A stretch of 64,000 nt of DNA from Pachypanchax playfairii (lineage: Eukaryota > Chordata > Actinopteri > Cyprinodontiformes > Aplocheilidae): positions 291,860 through 355,859 of the forward strand of contig SSNP01000248.1 of NCBI GenBank assembly GCA_006937955.1, in the 5' to 3' direction. The position numbers and the translations under genes are program-made. Positions 46,645-59,200 of this stretch are shown piece by piece. The notes under the pieces were generated by a model. The model did no database searches. It was not told the DNA's origin and saw only the letters and a program-made list of their open reading frames with translations. Numbering within the stretch: the first letter of the stretch is position 1; every line of letters starts with the position of its first letter.

Positions 46645-47203
46645 ATTTTCTAAATCTGACCATTTCTGCTTCCAATCAACTCCAGGTTCTGGATCCTAAG
46701 AGGAATCTTTAGGTGATGTTCAGTCTGGACTCTGACTGTGGCTTTGACAAGAAACAGAAATGATCAATGATACATTTTTTGGAATCAACATAACAGACCC
46801 TCAACAAAACAATGTCATGTTTCAAATGCAAAACAATGCCTTGTAATTTTATGTTTGGTTAAAGCCTACATTTTGAAAGTGTCAATATACTGAGCATTTG
46901 CACAATTACTACGGTGGTTTAAACACGTATTCATGACGTACCAATCTTTAGTCATATCTTCTAATGTCTTACCATGGAACAGATGTTGGAACTGGTTTGC
47001 AAGTCTTTTGCATCCACCTGTAAAAAAAAGACAATATTTCAGTTGTAGTTTTGAAACCAAACTCTTGACTGGTTCAACACTCAGATAACAGCCGGAGATC
47101 TGGAACTCTGTTCAGCTCATTCATGTTTTTGCAGTGTTCATCGTTGTTAATCTTTAAGGAGCTAACAGCTAATGTAGCCAGGTCCAGCTTCAGTTCACCT
47201 GCA
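46645..47203. other. No recognised gene
   Basis: Unique AT-rich sequence with short unsupported frames. Confidence 0.4.
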
Positions 47204-47660
47204 CATACTTCCAGGGCAGTTGCTAGGAATTCTGGGCCCCTGGAAAGAATATCGTCATGGGCCCTTTTCACTCACAACTGTTGCCACATTCTTTGACTTT
47301 TCTCCTGTTTTGTATATTATGGTTTTTACTGTTATTGTCAGTACTTGATGTTATTCATTTAATTGTTTTCTTTTTTGCAATGTGGTAGTATAATTATGTA
47401 AATTATGTTGTTTGTTGTCCAACTTCGTTGATTCGCATGGTACTGTACTAATATCTCCTTATAGCTATGTTAGTATACCTCTTTTTGAAAATACATTTAT
47501 AATTAAGCACTCAACAAATGGGTAGTGGGTATTTTATTGCCAAAAATCAAGCATCAAGCATAATTTAAATGGCAAATAGGATAATCTTAGGAACCGCCAA
47601 AGGCACAGCATTTTATTAAAAAATCAAAACAGCCAACCAGTGTTGATTTTGCTCACTCAC

Positions 47661-47741
47661 CATCATAGGCATCATTGGACTGCTGGGGGTGAGGGTCTGT
47701 TGCTGCATCTGGCTCAAACTCAGATGAAGCCACTGCTGATT
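47661..47741 (-). pseudogene. Probable second transposase exon of the 47212 hAT relic
   Basis: An 81-bp open segment between an acceptor (CTGCTCCAG) and a donor (ATG|GTGAGT). Translation includes SAVASSEFEPDAATDPHP, an acidic Ser/Pro-rich linker of the kind that follows the first exon in related transposases. Exon status is inferred from splice signals and location only. Confidence 0.4.
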
Positions 47742-48386
47742 CTGGAGCAGCAGAATATAAATGTTTGTTATCCAATTATTGCTTTAGTAAATATTAAATT
47801 TTTCATAGAAAACTGATGAACTAAAATCACTGATGAAAAACAAAATCTAAATGGTAAACACTTATGTAGGAGAAGAACAATAATTGAATGATGTCACACT
47901 TGTAGGGAATAAAAATTAGCTTTTTATTCTATAATACTTAACATCAAAAATATTCACTGATTTTTGTATTTTTAGGCTATTCAAATATCCCACCGACAAC
48001 TAAGTTTTACAAAACTACATTTGATCATAGTAAGCTGACCTTCGCCTAATGCTGGTAATTACTGAGCAGAACTTGAACATATCATAATACAATTCAATGC
48101 AGCCACCTCCCCTCCTGATACTACACATAACTTGTTGGTCTCGTAACTGAGTGAATGCTCATGCGCTGACTTTCTGCTGTTGTTGTGACATGTAATTTTA
48201 TCACTTCTTCCATTTTTTAGTCTTCATCAGGCAAACCTGCGCAATTAAAAATCATCGATCTTCTTCCAGTTGCGCTGTGTGTGAAACGTACTAGCTAACG
48301 TCTACGACGGATTCCAAGATTAGCGGCCGGTTACAGACAACGAATGAACAAGAAAACGTTTCAGCTCTCTACAGTTTAACTCTCAC

Positions 48387-48498
48387 CATTCTTAGAGAAG
48401 AAGTGTAAAATATTCTGGGCCCCTGCACTGCTTCTCCTACTCTTAGCTTCCCTTTCGATGCGTTTCTGGTGTCCAGATTTGTGTTTTCTGAGAGGCAT
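48387..48498 (-). pseudogene. hAT transposase first exon, partial
   Basis: From the ATG at 48498 the exon reads MPLRKHKSGHQKRIEREAK, then NILHFFSKNG, and ends at a splice donor (G|GTGAGA at 48387/48386). A short basic start, a KR-rich stretch and a terminal F-F-S motif is the usual opening of ZMYM/KIAA-type hAT transposases. The frame is open over 37 codons. Downstream domains (TTF-type finger, RNase-H-like core, dimerisation domain) are absent. Confidence 0.55.
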
Positions 48499-48778
48499 CT
48501 TGCCCCTCCTTAACGGTGGGAATGTGCTCGCGCTCACATATTCCCATGAAGGGGACCGGACCAGGGGGGTATTGACATTATTTAAAATAAAACATTACGT
48601 GACTTTGTGGCTTTGTTTGAGCTTATATGACTGATTAGTAATATTTTTTATATAGTTTTATATCTATGCAAAATAATTTATTCATAGAGCCTACTGGGGT
48701 GGGTGTGGGCCCTAATGGGCTGTGGGCCCTTAGAATCGTTCCCACCTTTCACCCCTATACGACGGCGCTGCATACTTC

Positions 48779-50600
48779 TCAACTTTGTGTTGTGTTTTGT
48801 TGTTTTTAATGAAGACGAGGGTCTCTGGAATGATCAGACACATTTATTTCCTGCATAAACAACAGCGTTGAGTCGGTACAAGTGTCTCTGTATCGCACAT
48901 GGACATAGAAGAGCACAATAGCATGTTAAGACATGGGGCATATTACAGTATGAATTAGGAGCAAAACACAAAAAATTTTGTGTGGGACACTTGTCTAGTG
49001 AACAGCCATGACACTCTGTGTAGCTAGGGTTTTCTGCATCAGTGATAACTATTTGCGCTCCATAGAGAGACACTTTTCCTCATGTAGTTCTGATGGATTG
49101 GCTGTGATTACAGCAGCCAGTACCATATTTGACCACACAGCAAGGGGGCGCTGCTTCCCAACTACACTGACACAAATGATTCACAGTAGCTAAGTGGATC
49201 TTTTGTAGCCTTGCGCTGCAAGACGGATTCTCACAAGATTTTGAGTTTTCCAAAGCCACAAAAATCCATCTTGTACTGCTCCGTAGACAACCGTCTATTT
49301 TGGTAGAATAAACGTTCGGCCCAATCATTGTGCTTTGGGGTATGATTGGCAGCAAGTGCCCTGGCAGACAAAGCAAAACAAACATAGCTGCGCATGTGGA
49401 TGTACGCATATAAGCGGCTATTGAATCTGTTTTAGGACTAGACGGTTTCTTCATTGAAAAATGAGCAAAGGTAAGAACTTTGTACATTTCTTGATGGTAA
49501 AGATGTGTTTTGCTTTTCTTAGTGGTAATGATGTGTGTGTTTTACTCCTGAATGAAGTCGCAAGAGCTTGATTTACTTTGATTGGCTAAAGACAAGTCAT
49601 CAAAGGCAGACACTTGCTGGCTCTTCCAATCAGATTAAAATATTATATCCAAAGTCCCTCCATTTTATAAATGGTTTCAAACAGAGCAGTTCCAGATGTA
49701 TATGTGTCCCCGACTCAAGAAGAGGCGAGGCTCCACATAGATCTGGCAGAGCCAGGTTAGATCTTTTGGTTTTAAAGCTTAAATGATTATGTCAAAGGGA
49801 AAAAGATGTGTACTTTAGTCAAACTATTACACAGACAGCCTGTGTTTACGCACCAAATATAGCTTATATTAAAGCAGTACTAAATAACTTTGCCGCAGCC
49901 GTGTCTCAGGCAGCCGTTGCCGGAATCAGTGTTCTGCAGAAATATACTACTTGTTGAGATGTGCTACCGAATCCTTTTGTGCATGTGCCGTTCCACAGTC
50001 TTGACTTCAATAAACAGATTTATCTCTTAGTTTTGTTCCTATATTTTTCCAAAATACATTTACCTATCAAAGAAATGCTCCCAGGACAAGAACACTAAAT
50101 ATAATGTTATTTTTACTTTTTTTGCATTGTCAGAGCAACAGGCAAATGTTTGGACACACCCAGACGAGAGGGTCCCAACAATGGCCGATAAGGACCCAGA
50201 GGGCTTTTATATAGAAAATATCAAGGAAGGATCATAAAAATATAATTAAATAATTAACAGGGTACACTCGCCATAAACAAGAATATTGTATAAACTTCTA
50301 ATGACATCTCGTTATGAAATAAGTTGTCAATTCAAATTGAAAATAACCTTTCAGGAGAAAGAGTTGTTTTTTCATCTGACTTTTTCTGGCTTTTCACAGC
50401 AAAAAGTCAGGTGGTAAAAAAAGACACGATGGTCAGAATTAGAAAATGGAAAGGCCTACATTATTTTTTCTATCATGCCCTTCAGGACTTCTTTAGATGT
50501 GGGTGCTGAAAGCTTTTTTGCTTAATTTGCCACTTTTATGCCACTTGTTATGATGTGTAACCATAGCAAGGAGAGAATAACTTACAAGAAAGAACATTTA
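48779..50600. other. No recognised gene; unexplained mixed sequence
   Basis: Around 49100-49470 the sequence is GC-balanced and ends in an ATG followed soon by AAAG|GTAAGA (49461-49476), similar to first exons of other transposons here, but termini were not found. 49880-50030 also looks like part of an old repeat. No family is assigned. Confidence 0.3.
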
Positions 50601-50607
50601 TAAGGCT

Positions 50608-50990
50608 CCAATAATACTCAAATTGAGACCCCAAATCCCTGATGAGTTAAAAAGAAGAAGACATGGATGCAGAGCAGGAGCAAAGCAAAAGGAGAGAAGG
50701 AGAAAGTTTAAACTTTCATCAGTCATACTAATGAATGTGAGATCTCTTGTTAATAACATCAAGGAACTTGAGACGTTGTTGAAGACCCAGCCAGAGTGTT
50801 GGTAATGCAGTATTTTAATGTCTCACGAGACATGGCCAAAGGAGCATGCAGGCTCAAGTGTGTCTCTCCCTGGCTTTCAAACAATATGGGCAGACAGATT
50901 TGATAAGGAGCAGCAAATAAAAAAAGGAGGTGGGATTGCTATTTTTTTAAACCAAAGAAGGTGTCATCCATGCTGTTGTGAAATACCGTG
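50608..50990 (+). mobile_element. Non-LTR retrotransposon endonuclease fragment
   Basis: Plus-strand translation gives SSVILMNVRSLVNNIKELET, then after a stop near 50805 MSHETWPKEHAG, VSLPGFQTIWADR and KKGGGIAIFLNQRRCHP. The order NVRSL, E-T-W, GF-x-x-x-R-x-DR, KGGG(I/L)A is the N-terminal half of the apurinic-endonuclease domain of jockey/CR1/L2-clade LINEs. The catalytic core beyond it and the reverse transcriptase are missing. Broken by at least one stop. Confidence 0.7.
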
Positions 50991-51072
50991 TCTGCAAATT
51001 CAGATATTTAACTGTTGGCTGTTGGTTTTCATTGATATTATTTACCAAAGGAGTTCACCAGTGTTGTTTTAA

Positions 51073-51400
51073 AGGTGCCCTGCCATAAAAAAATGTTGTT
51101 CTGTGTTTTATGTTGAGTATTTTGGGTTCACAGGCGTTCTTGGTTTTGTACTGGGTATAAAAATTGCACAATAACACATCTTTCTTTTTTACTTAAATAA
51201 AGCTGGTGCAGGAATTAGATGAGTTTGAAAGGCCTATCACTGTGATGTCACATTGATTGTGCTCATTAGTGTTCATCAGTTGAGTCAGCCAAATTAGTTT
51301 AGCTGTTCATTAGCAAACATGGCGGACTGTCGCCGTTGTTGTGTTATGGTCCAGCCGGACTTACACTATGCACATGTTCCCAAAAAAATCTAGATTTTCG
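51073..51400 (+). mobile_element. Left end of a TTAA-type element, right end not found
   Basis: TTAA at 51069-51072 is followed by AGGTGCCCTGCCATAAAAAA, a terminus style shared with the other TTAA elements here. Near 51320 the words AACATGGCGGACTGTCGCCG suggest a start of transcription or translation like those in sister elements. No matching right terminus was found. Confidence 0.4.
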
Positions 51401-52225
51401 GGACAATTGGCTTCAGTTTGTTTTCTGCTTTAGTTGCAATTGTTGCTAAATGCATTTGTGGCAATATATGGAGATATTATGTGTTAGCACATATAGGACT
51501 TTGTTTTCTGAGTATTAATCCTTATGTAAATATAGTTTCAAAAGTAAATGAAAAACTATTTTAAGTACAAATTAAAATCCCACTTGATTTCTCATATCTT
51601 TTGAACCTGGACATTGTCAACCAGCTTCAGGAATGTGTTGCTATTCTCTTAGACTGAGGTTGTGTCTGTGTCTTTCTTATCTTTTTGTAATCCCAGACTG
51701 ATCTACAAATCTTGTGATCGGGGCTGTAAAAGGAACCTAAATATCCTTATTTGAGTTTCCTGTCTCTGACAGTAATTCTTTAGGCTGTTATTGGTTATTG
51801 TCCTGTTGCTGAGTTAATCTGGAATCAATCAAAAATATTCCTGGAGGATCTGCAGTATGTGATGGTTTGCCAGAACTGTACACAGAGGACTGCAAATCAA
51901 AATGAAAAGGTTATTTAAAAATCTAAACAGTTTGTGAAAATATGCAATATCTAAACACAATGACCTGGCAGAAAAAAAATATTTACACGAAGCAGTTACA
52001 TTTTCAGTTACATTAATTTCTTTAGAAATGTACTTGGGTATGCCTTGGTTTGAATATAGTATGTCACATGTATTTCGCTGTAATGGCCAGCAGACCAACA
52101 AAGGGTTCAAACTAAAAACCAACTTGATGCATGAGTGATGAGAATTTAAGGTTTAGAAACATTTTAGGAAATAACATTACCATGGATCACTGGATTTTTT
52201 TGATTTTTGTGATTTAATAAGCAAA
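51401..52225. other. No recognised gene
   Basis: AT-rich unique sequence. The minus frame at 51829-52122 has no domain character. Confidence 0.4.
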
Positions 52226-52230
52226 AGAAA

Positions 52231-52797
52231 CGGCACGTCTGCTGTTTGGGAATAGTTTGGGTTTCAGGCTGGAGATGTGCACCAAAAACAGGGTTTGTGT
52301 AAAACTTGTCAAGGAAACACGACCAACTTATACGACACTTAAAACATCACCACAAGCATTTGCATGATAAGTGTTTGGTGAAAAAGTCTAATGAAAAATC
52401 CGGCGAAAGTGATGCGCATTTATTATTTATTTAACTTAAATTGTGTAACGTTTAAGTTTTGTTGCTCCTTTTCCTATACAACAGTCAAAAGCTGCTTTTA
52501 GTTCTTGAATTGCAACAACTACCTCTTGTCAAGGACTTTAAAGGATATAAATGCATGTTTTACTAATAAACACATTTGAAAATGATTCTTACCCTTAGTT
52601 TTCATCTATAGTTTAAATACACAGCATTTACAAAGGCATTCAATGTTTACAGGTATACTTTTTTGTCATGTTTGTAAAAATTTCATGAATATTGTAGAGA
52701 AGCCTATTTTGTAGAAAACCGTGAATCAAATTGAAATCGCAATATCAGCCAGAAAAATCGCAATTAGATTTTTTCCTAAAATCGTTCAGCCCTACTG
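52231..52797 (+). mobile_element. hAT (Ac/ZBED-like) transposon remnant
   Basis: A decayed BED zinc finger (52232-52413) is followed by spacer and then the right terminus AAAATCGTTCAGCCCTACTG, ending in CTG as hAT ends do. The left terminus and the target duplication were not found, so the copy is truncated. Confidence 0.6.
52232..52413 (+). pseudogene. BED zinc-finger fragment of a hAT transposase
   Basis: The translation reads GTSAVWE, a TAG where Tyr or Phe is expected, then FGFQAGDVHQKQGLCKTCQG and NTTNLYD. A one-base deletion then shifts the frame, which resumes as LKHHHKHLHDKCLVKKS. The C-x2-C pair, N-T-T-N-L and downstream His cluster are the BED finger used by ZBED/Ac-type hAT transposases for DNA binding. 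Two breaks in about 180 bases make it a pseudogene. No catalytic domain remains. Confidence 0.7.
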
Positions 52798-52839
52798 CAA
52801 TAGGTCCAAGTCTGATCAGCTGTTAACTTAACAGAGCTG

Positions 52840-53520
52840 ATATTATTTAGAGAATGATCACTATGATGTTGGAGAAAGATATGTCTTTCACTCAATCTGG
52901 AAATAGTGAGTATTCTGTGGCAAAAGTTACATGTGTTGAGGTGGAAGGAGATCTGGTTTTCTTGACAAATCGGTGTTCCCACTCTGTCTTCAAGGCCCTT
53001 AAGCTGCCTGAGGAAATGAAAGATGTAGGATAACTCTCAGCTGAAAACAACTTTTCTTTCATCGGCTTTGGACTCAAAATTTATAATGTTACTGCAATCT
53101 CAAGAACTTCTGTAAGAATTTTGTGAATGAGAAATCATGAATGGTTGCATTCATGTCTTAGTGTGTTTCTATTTCCAAAGTTTTTGATACATTTGATTTA
53201 TAATAGTTTCCATAATGAAGTGTAAGATGAGGAAAATGAATGGAGGTGGTGTTTCATCGTAAAGGTGAGACAGTTGGTTGTAGGATATAATATAACTCAG
53301 AGAGTCAGACACTGTTTATTCATCACCTCTCCATGTAACTAAGATGTCATCAATGTGTATACTGTTGGACATTGAACGAGGATGAATGTGTACAGGCAGT
53401 TTATGTCAGTAGTCACAAGGATATTACTTACTTTGTATTTGAGACCCTGTAGAATACTTAGATGCATTCCCAAGAACGGAAGGTGGACTGCAGACATTCT
53501 TTACAAATCCATTCATATAC
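52840..53520 (-). mobile_element. Penelope-like reverse-transcriptase remnant
   Basis: On the minus strand a segment near 53450-53390 reads VSNILVTTDINCLYTFI, matching the palm motif A of Penelope-like RTs (LVT-x-D-(V/I)-x-SLYT). About 45 bases further on, in another frame, HIDDILVTWRGDE carries the catalytic DD (53346-53351) and the following W of motif C. The region that should separate A and C is deleted, and several stops and frameshifts occur. No GIY-YIG endonuclease is visible. The assignment rests on these two motifs and their order. Confidence 0.5.
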
Positions 53521-54240
53521 TGGACAAAGTTTCAGTTCTATTGCCACAAGAGAAGGATGTGTAGATGTGTAGGGCTTTTATGCATTTCAGTTCAACCATA
53601 AAAACTTGGACATCCAAGGTGTTCAACAAACAGAAAGTCCCTCGCTGCAGACACACTCAGTAAAAGAAGTGACATTCTTAAACAAGGACTAAAGACTGTA
53701 CAGGCACATCCATCTGGAGTCAATGAACCAGCAGTCAACCCAACAAAAGCCCTCACATCAACACAGTCAGGACAGCAATGTTAACCTGGCTCGTGTAAGG
53801 AGTAACATAAAAGGATAAATCGGCACCAGAGGGTTAGAGTTTACAATAAAGTTTTAATGGGGGATCAGAGGGGGAATACAGAGAGGACTATCAGTCAATC
53901 AACCAAACAAAAGAAATACCTAAACTACAACCACAACTACACAGGTAAATACACCAGAGCTTGCGCTACACCAAAACAACTTGTCCTCACAAACCTCATA
54001 CTATAAGCAGGGATCACAACAATTAATGTTACATGATTCAAAGGGAGGAGAGGCAAAAAAACAACAAGAACACTAGTCGCTCCTCTCCCCATCGTTGCAT
54101 TGGGATGCCAGCAGTTTTAAAGGGCCACAGCTTCCTCATCATTGGTCCACCTGGATGTCATCACGATGATCAGGTGGAACAACGACCTGCAGCTGAAGCA
54201 CCTGCAAAACATCTCTCAGTCACGCATCCAAGCATTCACA
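53521..54240. other. No recognised gene
   Basis: A-rich unique sequence leading into the satellite array. Confidence 0.4.
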
Positions 54241-54268
54241 CTCACTTCTCTCTCTCACTCACGCACAC

Positions 54269-54310
<42 letters not shown>

Positions 54311-55584
54311 CCACACACACACAAGTGTGTTTTGGTATCCTTATGGGGACCGTTCATTGACTTCCATTGATTTTAGTAACTAGATTTATACCTAACCCAA
54401 ACCCTTTTCCTAACCTTAACCATTACTGATCTATAACTAACCCTAAGACTAACTAAAACTCTATTCACACCATACCTATAAACCTAACCCCTAACCCTAA
54501 AAAGGGGAGTCCCCCTCATGGGGACCAGGCTTTGGTCCCCACAAGAACCCTCGGACCCCAGAAAGATAGTAAAAGTCAGGAAACGGGTCCCCAGGAGGTC
54601 AGAAATACAAACCCACACGCACACACACACACACACACACACAAGTGTGTTTTGGTATCCTTATGGGGACTGTCCATTGACTTCCATTGATTTTAGTAAC
54701 TAGATTTATACCTAACCCAAATCCTTTTACTAACCTTAACCATTACTGATCTATAACTAACCCTAAGACTAACTAAAACTCTATTCACACCATACCTATA
54801 AACCTAACCCCTAACCCTAAAAAGGGGAGTCCCCCTCATGGGGACCAGGCTTTGGTCCCCACAAGAACCCTCGGACCCCAGAAAGATAGTAAAAGTCAGG
54901 AAACTGGTCCTCAGGAGGTCAGAAATACAAACCCACACGCACACACACACACACACACACACAAGTGTGTTTTGGTATCCTTATGGGGACTGTCCATTGA
55001 CTTCCATTGATTTTAGTAACTAGATTTATACCTAACCCAAATCCTTTTCCTAACCTTAACCATTACTGATCTATAACTAACCCTAAGACTAACTAAAACT
55101 CTATTCACACCATACCTATAAACCTAACCCCTAACCCTAAAAAGGGGAGTCCCCCTCATGGGGACCAGGCTTTGGTCCCCACAAGAACCCTCGGACCCCA
55201 GAAAGATAGTAAAAGTCAGGAAACGGGTCCCCAGGAGGTCAGAAATACAAACCCACACGCACACACACACACACACACACACAAGTGTGTTTTGGTATCC
55301 TTATGGGGACTGTCCATTGACTTCCATTGATTTTAGTAACTAGATTTATACCTAACCCAAATCCTTTTACTAACCTTAACCATTACTGATCTATAACTAA
55401 CCCTAAGACTAACTAAAACTCTATTCACACCATACCTATAAACCTAACCCCTAACCCTAAAAAGGGGAGTCCCCCTCATGGGGACCAGGCTTTGGTCCCC
55501 ACAAGAACCCTCGGACCCCAGAAAGATAGTAAAAGTCAGGAAACGGGTCCCCAGGAGGTCAGAAATACAAACCCACACGCACAC

Positions 55585-55626
<42 letters not shown>

Positions 55627-55930
55627 CCACACACACACAAGTGTGTTTTGGTATCCTTATGGGGACCGTTCATTGACTTCCATTGATTTTAGTAACTAGA
55701 TTTATACCTAACCCAAACCCTTTTCCTAACCTTAACCATTACTGATCTATAACTAACCCTAAGACTAACTAAAACTCTATTCACACCATACCTATAAACC
55801 TAACCCCTAACCCTAAAAAGGGGAGTCCCCCTCATGGGGACCAGGCTTTGGTCCCCACAAGAACCCTCGGACCCCAGAAAGATAGTAAAAGTCAGGAAAC
55901 GGGTCCCCAGGAGGTCAGAAATACAAACCC

Positions 55931-55978
<48 letters not shown>

Positions 55979-56260
55979 GTGTGTTTTGGTATCCTTATGG
56001 GGACTGTCCATTGACTTCCATTGATTTTAGTAACTAGATTTATACCTAACCCAAATCCTTTTACTAACCTTAACCATTACTGATCTATAACTAACCCTAA
56101 GACTAACTAAAACTCTATTCACACCATACCTATAAACCTAACCCCTAACCCTAAAAAGGGGAGTCCCCCTCATGGGGACCAGGCTTCGGTCCCCACAAGA
56201 ACCCTCAGACCCCAGAAAGATAGTAAAAGTCAGGAAACTGGTCCTCAGGAGGTCAGAAGA
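54241..56260 (+). repeat. Tandem array of about 320-bp units containing (CA)n
   Basis: The junction word AAGTGTGTTTTGGTATCC starts at 54323, 54643, 54963, 55283, 55639 and 55977, giving spacings of 320, 320, 320, 356 and 338 bp. The differences come from the (CA)n length. Each unit has TTGACTTCCATTGATTTTAG, a TAACC-rich stretch (CCTAACCCCTAACCC), the palindromes GTCCCC-CTCAT-GGGGAC and GGGGACCA-GGCTT-TGGTCCCC, then the microsatellite. Units 1 and 5 share private variants (GGACCGTTCATTG and a longer compound CA tract), so blocks were duplicated. Short frames of 61-73 codons recur by repetition only. Confidence 0.95.
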
Positions 56261-59200
56261 CAACGGGAAGAGCACCAGACACACCCCAGGGCCGTAACAA
56301 GCAACAATTTAAAGGAGATAGTCTGCAAAATTCCAGAGAGTAGTTGTACCTCAACAGCATATGTCCAGACCGAGTGCAGCTACGTCTATAATGAACATGA
56401 ATCCAACTCCTATCTGTCTTGATATATAGCCAATGGATGAACACAGTGTGACTCCCTGCCGTGTTTCCAAATACTTTTCAGTTTTTCTTCAATCTAAAAA
56501 GTTGGTTAAAAAAAAAAAGATTTGAAGGTGTTTCAGAGGTTAACTGGACATCATGCAGCAACTCTGTCTGCTGAGTCAGCGTCTGAACCTGACATGCAGC
56601 CCTACTGCAGTCTGCCCAGCAAGCAGTAGTTGTTGGGTTTTTACTGCTCAGTTTACAGCTGTAATAAAACATGTTAATTTGATGAAGTGCTGTTGATTAT
56701 CTTAATGAGGTGAATAGAATATGAATCCTTTCACTACAAATTGTTCTAAAGTGGAGTTTCTGACTCATTTCCTTGACAGCTCATTACTTTCAGGTCAGTT
56801 CATCCATCTTTCTCTGATCCATCCATCTAACCCTTGAACAGTTCCAGCTGTTTACATCCACTGTCAGGTTGGATTTGCATGTGCTGTTTCCATAGTCACA
56901 GCTGAAAACAGAAATCTCATTTCCACAAATAAAATCATTTTTCAGAACTGCTGGTGGCTTTTTGGATTGACTGATCATCGGCCTCTTGTTTTCAAGAACA
57001 GAAAATGTGTTCTTCAAACCTGACAAATATTTGGATAAAAGAAGACCAAGTCCCTGTAGTGCAGTGGATTACCTGATTTATTTCTCAATTCAGCTTAATT
57101 CTTTGGAGATTTACCACAGTTGGAAGAAGATTAAAGCTGTTTTTTTTGTAGTGCAGAAGTCAGGTTTAAATCTGAAATGATCATATTTAACTTTACAACA
57201 AATCCACCATTTTTTTTTTTTTTTTGTCAGGAAACAACCAGAAACTGTATGTGAAACTCTTCAAGATAAACACACAATCAGAATATATTCACTTTAATCA
57301 CTTTGTGTTTTGTCCATTTGATGCTTAAAGACTCTTCCAGATGCAGATAGCTTCAAATATGTGTATCACTTCATAGACAACATCATTACGAACACACTCT
57401 ACATTCTGGATGCTGTGGATGAGCTGTTTACTACACGAGTGCAAGCGTGCAATAGATTTTTCCCCGAGTCCTGCCAAACATTCCCACCTCCTCATGTGAA
57501 CATGCAGACACACAGATCGGGTGCAGGACGCCTCCAGCTGACCCTCCAGGTGTCAAACCAAGGGCGCAGCTTGTTTAGGCCTCTAACAAGTTGGTGCATT
57601 AATCTACTGACTTCTCCTCCTCCTAGCAAGGAGTAACATCAAGGCAGCGGCATCATACTTCAAAGAAACACAGCCCCCACAACCACACACACCAGAGAGC
57701 ACGGTGTGTTCCTGCCTGTTTACCCGCAGACAGAGCTGGATGTAACTGAGCAGGCATTAGCAGATGCCCAGCAAAGACAGACCCACAGCAAGCAAACTGA
57801 TTTTGGTTTAAAGAGACGGCCCCTTGCAGACAGCTGGGAGAAGAACAGCACACACAAACACATGGTGCAAATGCCCCACTGAGTTGAAAACGCACCATCA
57901 CCCACTCTCCAGAGGCTGCAGTTATATTTACCTCAGGTTGAGTTAAAGAAGAGGAGAAACTAAGGCAAAGGCGAGGAGAAGCTGAAGAAGTTTCAGGCTG
58001 TTGGGAGCGAGTGGCCAACACCGGAGACAGAAGCTCCCCTGTGGCCAGACGTGCCTGCTGGAAATGCATCACTGCCTCCCCCTCTCTCATCCACTATGCT
58101 ACAGGCAATTCTCTCTCGTCTGTCTGTTCTGAGATCCCCTCTCTTCTGTCATTTCTCTGCCACCCACAATAGACAGATTACATCTATTCCTGCCACCATC
58201 TTGCAAGAGTCCATGACTTTAGTACTACTTCTTCTTTTATTAAGGCCTGTCTGGACTTCTACTCATTTCAAGCTGATTTGCACTTTGAGTCTGAAACACA
58301 TCCACAACAGCACAGCAGAGACGAAAGAGCTGAAACCCCAGAGGGCCAGTTGAGTTAGTCTGGTACAGGAAACAACCAGGTTGGGAGTCGAGTGCTTTTA
58401 CTCTGATGAAAGTAATGCTGGGTATATCCTGTGAATTATTTCAAAATAAACTGCAAATGTTTTAGTTTTATTGTGCAGGTTTTCAATGCAGTCTCTTGGA
58501 TGTTGTGTAGATAATGCTGGGAAGGACCTGCAACTTGACCAGGATCTCCCCCCATCGCTCCTTCTCCTGACTGCTGGAGACAGACATGAGAGGGATTAAA
58601 GCAGGAACTGAAAATGGATGGATATTTGGAAAGAAAAGGGAAGGAGGTTGGGAATCAAACAAATAAATCCAGGATGTGTAGTATCCTGTCCAAGCCAACA
58701 CTTTGATACTTACCTCCATGTGCGCTCAGGTTTAGGATTAAAAACTACACCTTTGGGTTTAGCATCATTTTATGACTTGTCTTCAGATGGATCCTCTCTT
58801 GTCTGCTGCCCAAAAAAAAAAAATCATTTTTGAGCTCAGTATGCCACAAATTCAGAATCACAGTCCAGGCACAACAGAACCCCACTGAGACCCATCATTC
58901 ATGTTGCTGAGTGTCATAAGAAAAGGAAAAAAAAACAAATTGTGTTCGCTGACATGAAAAAAATATTGGAATGACTTTAATCATCTCAGAAGGAAACTGC
59001 GTTTGTTCCAACTGCACACATGCACAAAAACATACACTGATCACACTGAATACAAAGAGATTCTGCAAAGCATCAGGAGAAACTAAAAGAATAATTATAA
59101 TGTAAATGAGTGATGTGGGAGGAGTTAAAAACTAATCAGCATTCCCAGAATCAGACTGTTTCCAAGGAGTCCAGTTCCACACCGATCACTGAGACAACCT

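Larger units (their letters stand above)
47212..48770 (-). mobile_element. hAT-superfamily transposon relic, 1559 bp
   Basis: Left end CAGGGCAGTTGC and right end (complement) CAGCGCCGTCG, with GGGCCC-rich subterminal sequence on both sides. A perfect 8-bp duplication CATACTTC lies at 47204-47211 and 48771-48778. Two transposase-like exons are kept on the minus strand and the catalytic part is missing. Largest well-bounded element of the window. Confidence 0.92.

Noticed and set aside
54033..56037. Repeated 60-116 codon His/Thr-rich frames
   Set aside because: They come from the (CA)n tract and its flanks and recur only because the unit is tandemly repeated.
54241..56260. Interstitial telomeric repeat
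   Set aside because: TAACCC words occur only once or twice together per unit and are separated by other sequence. There is no run of TTAGGG/CCCTAA units.
57653..58353. 145-codon minus and 100-codon plus frames as genes
   Set aside because: They overlap in opposite directions, with no recognisable domain and ordinary composition.
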